From the NCBI GenBank assembly GCA_015661645.1, contig DQVR01000037.1:1-6866 (forward strand): a stretch of 6,866 nt of DNA, read 5' to 3'. Both the position numbers and the translations under genes were made by a program. Shown here piece after piece: positions 1-5,311 of the stretch. The notes under the pieces are model-generated. The model was given only the letters and a program-made list of their open reading frames with translations. It was not told the origin of the DNA and made no database searches. The stretch is from Pyrodictium delaneyi (GTDB taxonomy: Archaea > Thermoproteota > Thermoprotei_A > Sulfolobales > Pyrodictiaceae). Each line of letters begins with the position of its first letter. Position 1 is the stretch's first letter.

Positions 1-393
1 CACGGATTCCTCTACGATCGTTGGCTCATTAACCCCCTAATGTACCGGCTAATAGTGTACCCCAGCGCTGGACTCTCCCATGCACTAGTACGGCTAGAGG
101 TGTGGCTCGATACCGCTGTACATCAAGGTTTAGCTGGGCTAGGGGCTCGAGCGGTAGAACTACTAAGCAGGCGTACGGAAACACGGATGGATGAACTGGC
201 TCACATAGCACTCCCTCGCAGCATAGCTGTAATGAGTGCATGGGTGAGGAGAGCCCAAAGCGGTGATGTAAGGCTCTACCTGGCCTACTTCATGGTCGGT
301 ATGGTGCTTGCTGCCACGATATCAACTGTTGTAATATTCTTCATCGCTCGCCTTGTCGCACCCGTTGCAGAAACTATTAACCCACCGGGGTGA
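1..393 (+). CDS. nuoL: NADH-quinone oxidoreductase (complex I-type) subunit L, C-terminal part; 5' end outside the window
   Basis: The frame is open from the first base and ends at TGA 391-393, giving about 130 residues, roughly the last fifth of a NuoL-type subunit (usually about 600 or more). Visible features fit the NuoL C-terminus: an opening segment with FLYDRWLINPL, a middle amphipathic stretch with conserved-looking aspartates, then RRAQSGDVRLYLAYF (the usual Q-x-G-x-x-x-x-Y pattern) leading into a final transmembrane helix. This region in the family carries the end of the lateral helix and last membrane anchor of the proton-pumping subunit. The next gene, nuoN, begins 7 bases after the stop, so the two are co-transcribed and probably translationally coupled. 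The catalytic antiporter core is outside the window, so L rather than another antiporter-like subunit is judged from the C-terminal pattern only. Confidence 0.82.
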   Translation, partial: HGFLYDRWLINPLMYRLIVYPSAGLSHALVRLEVWLDTAVHQGLAGLGARAVELLSRRTETRMDELAHIALPRSIAVMSAWVRRAQSGDVRLYLAYFMVGMVLAATISTVVIFFIARLVAPVAETINPPG

Positions 394-394
394 T
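387..394 (+). promoter_or_regulatory. Shine-Dalgarno element that decides the nuoN start
   Basis: GGGGTGAT lies six bases before GTG 401 and matches the archaeal anti-SD partner GGTGAT. It spans the nuoL stop codon. It favours GTG 401 over the upstream in-frame TTG 353, which would overlap nuoL by about 40 bases. A second purine run, GAGGAGGTGA, overlaps the GTG itself and has no suitable start codon downstream. Confidence 0.6.
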
Positions 395-400
395 GAGGAG

Positions 401-1846
401 GTGACTATACCTCTCGCCAGCCTCGATATCACAGGAGTAGTTGAGTACGGCTTCCTAGCAGTGATAGCTGGCTACGCGTTTACTGGGCTTGTAGCACCAC
501 TCTGGGGCCCGCGGGCTACCCGACTCAGCTTGTATGCTGCCACATTGATAGCCATCGCTGCCGCCCTTTATGCCTCATTAGTCTTCTCCCATGTTGGCGG
601 CTATGCGGTCGCCTTTGATGGAGCCGTTGTAATTGATACTTATACTGTGTTTCTACTCTCTACTGCTGTGATAATATTCGCGCTGGCTGCCATCGCGGCT
701 ACTGGTATAGTCGATTACTGGGATGCGGGAGAGGCATTCTACGCTGTAACAGGGTTTATGGCGTTGGGCGTGATAGTGCTAGGGCTCTCCCGCATTCTCT
801 ACCTAGTCTACGTAGCCTGGATACTGGCCGCCGTCTCGGGCTACATACTAGTAGCACTCCGCCGCGACCCTATAGCTGCCGAGGCAGCGATGAAGTATGC
901 CGTGACAGGAGCGGTAGCCACCATAATCCTCCTCCTTGACCTTGTGCTCTTCTACGTTGTGCGCGGCAGTGCCGAGATAGCCCCTGGCGTGAGGCTCAGT
1001 GACCCTCTCTTCGTTACACCAGTAGTAGCTCTAGCAATAGTAGCTGCTGGCTTTAAGATGGGCGTCGTGCCCTTTCACGGCTGGGTAGTAGATGTCTACG
1101 GTAATGCACGTCCCCTCGTAGTAGCAGTGATAAGCTCTGCCGCCAAAATAATATCCGCACTACTGATAGTGAGGCTCGTCGCCCCCTTTGCCGCCGCACA
1201 GCCTGACATAGTGCTCTGGACTGCCGCCTCACTGGCAGCAATAACCATGCTCTACGGAAACCTAGGTGCATTACTCACAGTTAGAGATTCGCCACAGAAG
1301 ACTCTAGCCTACAGTAGTATAGCCCAAGCCGGCTACATAGTAGCCGGCTTTGCCGCGCTCGCCAAACTACCCGGTGTTGACAACCAAGCAGCACTGGCAG
1401 GTATAGTGCTACATACAGCGGGCTACGCGTTCTCTAAGCTCGCGAGCTTCCTCGCCCTCGACATAGCCTGCGAGGAAGAGGGCCAATGTAGCTGGAAAGC
1501 GCTGCGCGGTCTAGCACATCGCAACCCAGTAGCAGCAACCGCGCTTATAATAGCGCTAGCGAATCTCGCGGGGGCACCACCGACGCTAGGATTCTGGGGC
1601 AAACTCTACCTCATGATAGCTACTGTCTCCGCTAGCCCCCTCCTAGCCGCAATAATGGTGCTTAACTTCGGACTTGGAGTCTTCTACTACGGCTACATGA
1701 TATACCAGACAGCTGCTGGGCCCAGGCAATCCAGCGAGAAACCTAGCACTAGGGAAATAGCCGCACTAGCAGCAGCCATATCTACTGTGCTGCTCGGCCT
1801 AGCCCCCTGGGAGGCTTACGGGCTCACCGTCTACGCATATCCATAG
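401..1846 (+). CDS. nuoN: NADH-quinone oxidoreductase (complex I-type) subunit N, proton-conducting membrane subunit
   Basis: 481 residues from GTG 401 to TAG 1844-1846, the usual NuoN length, with about 13-14 hydrophobic helices. It belongs to the proton-conducting antiporter-like family (Proton_antipo_M) and should translocate H+ (or Na+) in the membrane arm of a respiratory complex. Family motifs seen: GFKMGVVPFHGW at 218-228 with the TM7 lysine K219; K249 in TM8 (SSAAKII); LAYSSIAQAGY at 302-312; and GAPPTLGFWGK at 391-401 with the TM12 lysine K401. These match the lysine positions essential in E. coli NuoN (K217, K247, K395). Where TM5 normally has a glutamate (E133 in E. coli), the aligned residue by eye is I141. 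It follows nuoL directly. N is preferred over M or MrpD because K401 is Lys and because of length, but a related antiporter subunit of another complex cannot be fully excluded. Confidence 0.85.
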   Translation: MTIPLASLDITGVVEYGFLAVIAGYAFTGLVAPLWGPRATRLSLYAATLIAIAAALYASLVFSHVGGYAVAFDGAVVIDTYTVFLLSTAVIIFALAAIAATGIVDYWDAGEAFYAVTGFMALGVIVLGLSRILYLVYVAWILAAVSGYILVALRRDPIAAEAAMKYAVTGAVATIILLLDLVLFYVVRGSAEIAPGVRLSDPLFVTPVVALAIVAAGFKMGVVPFHGWVVDVYGNARPLVVAVISSAAKIISALLIVRLVAPFAAAQPDIVLWTAASLAAITMLYGNLGALLTVRDSPQKTLAYSSIAQAGYIVAGFAALAKLPGVDNQAALAGIVLHTAGYAFSKLASFLALDIACEEEGQCSWKALRGLAHRNPVAATALIIALANLAGAPPTLGFWGKLYLMIATVSASPLLAAIMVLNFGLGVFYYGYMIYQTAAGPRQSSEKPSTREIAALAAAISTVLLGLAPWEAYGLTVYAYP

Positions 1847-2036
1847 CGCTTTCCAAGCAAATGACTCAATGCATTGTATGTGATTGACTGTTATAATGAT
1901 GAATGTGGACATCACAACTACACGTTTAGTACACTACGATGGTTAAGACAATGTCTAGTCTATATTTGTCATACCTGCACTGATATTAAGTCGAGGTGGA
2001 ACCACATCTGATCTATTCCCTTCTTTTTACCGGGCC
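1847..2036. other. Convergent intergenic region, AT-richer, no gene seen
   Basis: This stretch lies between the converging stops of nuoN and cbiO. It is visibly AT-richer than its neighbours. It contains a perfect 10-base palindrome CAATGCATTG at 1867-1876, a short inverted repeat AGACA-A-TGTCT at 1946-1956, and a T-rich tract near the right end. No open frame longer than a few codons, tRNA or recognisable C/D-box RNA is visible on either strand. Confidence 0.6.
2018..2028 (+). terminator. Possible T-rich terminator of the nuo transcript
   Basis: The pyrimidine run CCCTTCTTTTT on the + strand resembles the oligo-T tracts at which archaeal RNA polymerase terminates. It lies about 170 bases after the nuoN stop and just before the cbiO stop, so it would prevent antisense read-through into the importer operon. 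No stable hairpin precedes it; this is inference from composition. Confidence 0.3.
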
Positions 2037-2837
2037 TTAATCACGCATGAAGTTCTTCTGTACATCTCTTATAGCATCTGCTAGCTTGTCCCAGCCTCCG
2101 AGCATGTTTAGGAGAAGACGGAACCCCAGAGGAATTGGTAGTGGCGCTTTAGTGAAGAACCCGGTTCTAAGTGCCTCCAGCGTCGCAGCGCAATGAAGAC
2201 GACCCTCTTGGAGAATGCATGTCGTGGTTGAGAGCTCGATAATTGCGTCCAGGTCATGACTGGCCATGATCACTGTTTTTCCTTGTCTCGCTGCTCTCGT
2301 TACCATCCTAGTTACTACCTCCACACCATGCCGATCAAGGTTGGCTGTGGGTTCGTCAAGGAGTAGCACGTCGGGGTCGTAGACTAGTATTGAGGCTAGT
2401 GCAACTAGGCGGCGCTGGCCTACACTGAGCTTGTAGGGAGGTCTATCTAGTAGTTCTTGGAGACCCAGTTGTTCTGCAGTCTCCCGTACACGTTTCCTCA
2501 CTTCGTGCTCGGGTATCCCGAGACTGCGTAGAGCGTAGGCTATCTCATCGTACACTGTGGGGTTGAAGAGCTGGTCGTCAGGGTTCTGGAAGAGCATCCC
2601 TATCCGTTTACGCGCTGCAGGCATCTGCTTCAAGAGAGGACGACCATCTAGTAGTACTTCGCCCTGGTCTGGGTGGAGTAACCCGGCTAACAGCAATAGG
2701 AATGTTGATTTGCCGCAGCCGGTGGGCCCAGCTAGAGCTACTACTTCACCAGGCCCAGCACGGAAGTCTATACCCTGCAACACTGGTTCTCCGCGAGTAT
2801 AGCTGAACCAGACGTTACGGGTCTCAATGACTGGCAA
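2037..2837 (-). CDS. cbiO: Cobalt ECF transporter ATPase CbiO
   Basis: 266-residue ABC ATPase that would power cobalt uptake with CbiQ, CbiM and CbiN at the inner face of the membrane. All nucleotide-binding motifs are visible: Walker A GPTGCGKST at 37-45, Q-loop FQNPDDQLF at 83-91 (the long form typical of ECF ATPases), signature LSVGQ at 137-141 (Gly to Val at position 3, a tolerated variant), Walker B VLLLDEP at 157-163, D-loop to D168, and the switch histidine H194 in ASHDLD. The start is TTG 2835-2837: the frame is closed by TGA nine bases upstream, so no other start is possible except a non-standard ATT. The gene overlaps the end of cbiQ by 14 bases and no strong SD is seen, so translation probably depends on coupling. 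It is the only ATPase in the operon, implying a CbiO homodimer. Confidence 0.95.
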   Translation of the reverse strand: MPVIETRNVWFSYTRGEPVLQGIDFRAGPGEVVALAGPTGCGKSTFLLLLAGLLHPDQGEVLLDGRPLLKQMPAARKRIGMLFQNPDDQLFNPTVYDEIAYALRSLGIPEHEVRKRVRETAEQLGLQELLDRPPYKLSVGQRRLVALASILVYDPDVLLLDEPTANLDRHGVEVVTRMVTRAARQGKTVIMASHDLDAIIELSTTTCILQEGRLHCAATLEALRTGFFTKAPLPIPLGFRLLLNMLGGWDKLADAIRDVQKNFMRD

Positions 2838-3600
2838 CCAAGCTCAGCCCGAGAGCCGCTATCACAGTCATAGAGGGTAGATAAGCAAGGGCCTCGCTTA
2901 GGCTTATCCTGCCTCGGCCAGCTGGGCTTGAACGGTTATAGGAAAAGTTACGTGCTTCGAGAGCCATGCTAAGCGCCAGCGCCCGCTGCACGCTGCGCGT
3001 CAGCAACTCACCTGCAGCTGTGGCTAGCAGTCTCCATTCTTCACGGAGTCCCTGGCCACTAAGGCTTCTCGCTTTACGAGCCACGAGTAAACGCAGTACT
3101 TCAGCTGCTAGAAGGGGTGTATAGCGCAGTACTAAGTACATCGACTCTGTGAACTCTCTAGGAACCCCAAGCCTCTGCATGCCCTCGGCGAGGTTCCTCC
3201 ACCCCACAAGCCGGGCAACAGACATAACCATGGTGGCAGAGGCTGTAATACGAAGTATAAAACTCACAGCTTCACTATGGCTCCCTCCTAGTATGAGGGG
3301 CAGCGATATTATGAGAGACGCTACGACGGCGTAGACTAGGGGCTGGACGACAAGCCAGCGGCTTCTTCCCCGGTGCACAGAGAGTATGTAGACCAGTGGT
3401 GCTATAGATCCGGCGAGGCCGGCCAACGCGGGGAGAATGGAATCAGTGGCCGATACCAGTGTTACACCAGCCACTAGTGTTAGAAAAACTAGTTCAGAAC
3501 GATGGGGACGCACAACTCCCTCGCCCATAGCAAGAGCTGTTGTTGCATCCCGCAGACTCTCTAGGAGCCCCTCAACAGCCCTGTCGAGGCTACGCGTCAC
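2824..3600 (-). CDS. cbiQ: Cobalt ECF transporter transmembrane coupling protein CbiQ (EcfT)
   Basis: 258-residue membrane protein of the EcfT/CbiQ family, which links the substrate-binding CbiM/CbiN pair to the CbiO ATPases. After a polar N-terminus (1-34) come hydrophobic helices at about 35-75, 83-104 and 110-130, then a long amphipathic region, and a last helix at about 239-256. The two coupling motifs of the family, normally Ala-Arg-Gly, appear as A177-R178-S179 (in RKARSL) and A216-R217-N218 (in EARNF), keeping the arginines but not the glycines. The GTG start at 3598-3600 overlaps the cbiN stop in a GTGA tetranucleotide, typical of translational coupling. Met25 is a possible later start, but family members have a similar polar leader before TM1. 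Confidence 0.9.
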   Translation of the reverse strand: MTRSLDRAVEGLLESLRDATTALAMGEGVVRPHRSELVFLTLVAGVTLVSATDSILPALAGLAGSIAPLVYILSVHRGRSRWLVVQPLVYAVVASLIISLPLILGGSHSEAVSFILRITASATMVMSVARLVGWRNLAEGMQRLGVPREFTESMYLVLRYTPLLAAEVLRLLVARKARSLSGQGLREEWRLLATAAGELLTRSVQRALALSMALEARNFSYNRSSPAGRGRISLSEALAYLPSMTVIAALGLSLVASH

Positions 3601-3890
3601 TGCTTAGTCAGCCTCGCCGCTACCAGGCCTATACCTAGTATCACTGCTACACCGATAGCGCCAGCCACGATGTAGCCTATAGTGTCTGGTAGGCCTGGGA
3701 CGGTGTAGTCGCTGAACGGCGTCCACTCTACTATCGGGTGCTCCTCGAGGCCCAGCTTCTCAGCTGCCACGTCGAGAGGCTCGTGGTAGCCAACCTTCTC
3801 TGCTAGTACCACGCCGAAGACCGGGCTGAGTATCAGTAACACCGCCACAGCTAGGAGCGCGCCACGGTACCGCCCGAGCAGACCTGCCAC
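3597..3890 (-). CDS. cbiN: Cobalt transporter accessory membrane protein CbiN (PDGLE-type)
   Basis: 97-residue protein with two membrane helices (about 10-31 and 71-92) flanking an outside loop. The loop has SPVFGV at 22-27, EKVGYHEPLDVAAEKLG at 31-47 and PFSDYTVPGL at 58-67, the pattern of the small CbiN/PDGLE-domain partner of CbiM. In characterised cobalt importers this subunit is needed for metal loading of CbiM. The start is GTG 3888-3890, with a strong SD (GGAGGTGGT) five bases upstream. It begins 17 bases after the cbiM stop and ends in a four-base overlap with cbiQ. In some genomes this domain is fused to CbiM; here it is separate. Assignment to CbiN rather than NikN rests mostly on the B12 neighbourhood. 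Confidence 0.85.
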   Translation of the reverse strand: MAGLLGRYRGALLAVAVLLILSPVFGVVLAEKVGYHEPLDVAAEKLGLEEHPIVEWTPFSDYTVPGLPDTIGYIVAGAIGVAVILGIGLVAARLTKQ

Positions 3891-3895
3891 GAGCT

Positions 3896-3904
3896 ACCAC
3901 CTCC
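3896..3904 (-). promoter_or_regulatory. Shine-Dalgarno element of cbiN
   Basis: On the minus strand this reads GGAGGTGGT, five bases before GTG 3890. It is the best SD inside the importer operon and fixes the cbiN start. It suggests cbiN is initiated on its own, while cbiQ and cbiO depend on overlap. Confidence 0.65.
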
Positions 3905-3907
3905 GGG

Positions 3908-4573
3908 CTAGGCTGTAGCGTGTACAGTCACCTTCGCTGCTGCCTCGACGATAGGGCTATGGCGCTGGTAGAGGTAGTCAACCACGAGTGCCGTTATTAG
4001 CCCTTCTATTACTCCGAGAACGGCATGCCACGTTACCATTACTGGCACTGAGACTTCGACACCATAGGGGAAGGATGGGCTAAGCCCTATCTCTATTCCG
4101 GCAGCAAGCCCCGCGAGCACTATGCCGAGCCATCCTCCGAGGAACGCGCCTGTGAGCCTGGCCTTCCTCGTTTCACTTATAGCTCTTGTCGCCGCCCTGT
4201 AGAGGTAGTAGCCTATCACAACATCTACGACAGCCATGTTGAATATGTTGGCTCCTAGTGCTGTTATACCGCCATCGTGGAATACTAGTGTCTGTACCGC
4301 TAAGACTAGCGCCATGATGTAGAAGCCTAGCCAGGGCCCAAACAGTATACCAGCAAGAGCACCGCCCACGAAGTGAAGCGAGGTGCCGCCAGGCAGCGGC
4401 CAATTAAGCATCTGCGCCACGAAGATGCTGGCAGCCAACACGGACACCGAGATTATCTGCTCCTGCGTTAGCCGGCCCTTTATCTTGCTCCAAGCAACTA
4501 CTGCATATGCTATAGTAGCTGCATAGGTCACCATTATCCAGAAGGGGTCTAGGAAGCCGTCAGGAATGTGCAA
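3908..4573 (-). CDS. cbiM: Cobalt ECF transporter substrate-specific component CbiM
   Basis: 221-residue integral membrane S-component. The mature N-terminus MHIPDG is the invariant metal-site signature: in solved CbiM/NikM structures the metal is held by the N-terminal amine and His2 together with a second histidine near residue 67. Here H67 falls exactly in GGTSLHFVGG. The conserved loop HDGGITALGANIFNMA at 99-114 is also present. About six to seven hydrophobic helices are visible. The start must be TTG 4571-4573, because the MHIPDG motif needs Met at that position; an ATG 16 bases upstream is out of frame. It is the first gene of cbiMNQO and lies divergently from the PP-loop ATPase genes. 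Cobalt rather than nickel is inferred from cbiN and cbiB nearby. Confidence 0.94.
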   Translation of the reverse strand: MHIPDGFLDPFWIMVTYAATIAYAVVAWSKIKGRLTQEQIISVSVLAASIFVAQMLNWPLPGGTSLHFVGGALAGILFGPWLGFYIMALVLAVQTLVFHDGGITALGANIFNMAVVDVVIGYYLYRAATRAISETRKARLTGAFLGGWLGIVLAGLAAGIEIGLSPSFPYGVEVSVPVMVTWHAVLGVIEGLITALVVDYLYQRHSPIVEAAAKVTVHATA

Positions 4574-4590
4574 AGCACCCGCCCCTCATG

Positions 4591-4616
4591 TACACCTTCT
4601 CCAATAGATGGGTGTA
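4591..4616. repeat. Inverted repeat TACACC-N14-GGTGTA at the cbiM promoter, possible operator
   Basis: TACACC (4591-4596) and GGTGTA (4611-4616) are perfect inverted copies separated by 14 bases, with half-site centres 20 bases apart, about two helical turns. The repeat lies over the expected cbiM transcription start and leader. It could bind a dimeric metal or corrinoid regulator, or act as a leader hairpin. The regulator is unknown. Confidence 0.35.
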
Positions 4617-4629
4617 ACATCAATTACCC

Positions 4630-4639
4630 TATTTAAGCT
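4630..4639 (-). promoter_or_regulatory. Probable TATA box for cbiMNQO
   Basis: Read on the minus strand this is AGCTTAAATA, preceded by purines (GGTCA) that could serve as BRE. Its centre is about 61 bases before the cbiM TTG. With the usual archaeal spacing, transcription would start near 4608, giving a leader of about 35 bases. Confidence 0.4.
4630..4639 (+). promoter_or_regulatory. Probable TATA box for the PP-loop ATPase gene pair
   Basis: TATTTAAGCT on the + strand is a plausible crenarchaeal TATA box for the gene starting at 4686. It would place transcription start near 4660 and leave a leader of about 25 bases. The AT-rich core is near-symmetric, so the same element may serve both directions; no second TATA-like sequence of equal quality is visible in the 112-base gap. 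Confidence 0.38.
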
Positions 4640-4670
4640 TGACCCGCTATGAGCAGCAAGGCAGTGACAA

Positions 4671-4678
4671 GGGTGGTC
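4671..4678 (+). promoter_or_regulatory. Shine-Dalgarno element supporting the TTG start at 4686
   Basis: GGGTGGTC lies seven bases before TTG 4686 and matches the archaeal GGTGATC consensus at all but one base of its core. The frame is closed by TGA at 4665-4667, so this TTG is the only reasonable start. Confidence 0.55.
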
Positions 4679-4685
4679 GAGCCCT

Positions 4686-5309
4686 TTGACGCGTGTAGCA
4701 CTCCTCTCGGGGGGCAAGGACTCGCTGTACGCCGCGATGCAGCTGTGGCCAGTAGACTACGGCATCGTACTATTCTATGAGTTTCCCCGGCCTAGTCCTC
4801 ACCTCTTGAACCTCGGGAAGACTGTAGAGACCCTTACCCTCACCGGGATACCCATCGTCGTAGTTCGTTTACGCCGGGGCCGTGAGCAGGAGAAGACTGT
4901 GGAGCTACTCCGGCGTCTCGGCGCAGACGAGATCGTGGCCGGGGATGTCTATGTGGAGGAACATCTCCGCTACATGGAGTCTGTTGCTGCAGAGGCCGGG
5001 GCCAGGCTCCGTGAACCCCTCTGGGGCATGGACCCCGTTGAGCTGGTGCACCAGGAGGCTGAGGCTGGGATAGAGGCACTCTTCACCGGTGCTGATGAGA
5101 AAATGCGTAGCTGGCTTGGCAGAGTCTTCTCCCGGGAGACTGTAGACGAACTCGTAGGGTACGCTAGACGCGTTGGGGTGGACCCCCTAGGCGAGCGCGG
5201 CGAATACCACACCCTGGTACTTAGTAGCCCACTCCACATAGCGAGGCTCGGCTACAAGGTAGTGGAGACCTTGAAAGCCCAGGACTACTATCTGTTGAGG
5301 GTCGTGTAG
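4686..5309 (+). CDS. DUF71/COG2102 PP-loop ATP-pyrophosphatase (diphthine-ammonia ligase-like), possibly B12-linked
   Basis: 207-residue soluble enzyme of the N-type ATP pyrophosphatase superfamily, which activates a carboxylate by adenylation before amide formation. SGGKDS at 8-13 is the pyrophosphate-binding P-loop, and GVDPLGERGEYHTLVL at 164-179 is the family signature seen in Dph6-type proteins. PLWGMDPVEL at 111-120 is also typical. However, residues 86-99 read GDVYVEEHLRYMES; as recalled, diphthine ligases have a GAIxSxYQ-like motif here, while the subgroup proposed to act in B12 salvage has a GD...E...E form. The gene is first in a two-gene unit with an asparagine synthetase-like gene two bases downstream, diverges from cbiMNQO, and faces cbiB. 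Two readings remain: the cell's Dph6 for EF2 diphthamide, or a corrinoid-related ligase. The family is sure; the substrate is not. Confidence 0.85.
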   Translation: MTRVALLSGGKDSLYAAMQLWPVDYGIVLFYEFPRPSPHLLNLGKTVETLTLTGIPIVVVRLRRGREQEKTVELLRRLGADEIVAGDVYVEEHLRYMESVAAEAGARLREPLWGMDPVELVHQEAEAGIEALFTGADEKMRSWLGRVFSRETVDELVGYARRVGVDPLGERGEYHTLVLSSPLHIARLGYKVVETLKAQDYYLLRVV

Positions 5310-5311
5310 CC

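Noticed and set aside
353..400. Upstream TTG 353 as the start of nuoN
   Set aside because: It would overlap nuoL by about 40 bases and add a polar leader; GTG 401 has a well-placed SD.
1053..1271. Antisense open frame within nuoN
   Set aside because: Arg- and Ser-rich shadow of a clearly conserved membrane protein gene; no independent evidence.
1896..1983. ATGATGA followed at a distance by CTGA, resembling the C and D boxes of an archaeal C/D-box guide RNA
   Set aside because: The boxes are about 80 bases apart and no convincing D' and C' pair lies between them; normal archaeal sRNAs are about 50-60 bases.
4574..4610. Cobalamin riboswitch before cbiM
   Set aside because: The leader expected from the TATA position is about 35 bases, far too short, and no B12-box-like sequence is seen.
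4840..5239. Open frames antisense to, or shifted within, the DUF71 gene
   Set aside because: Their Ser/Arg/Pro-rich composition is that of frame shadows in GC-rich coding DNA; no motif or SD supports them.
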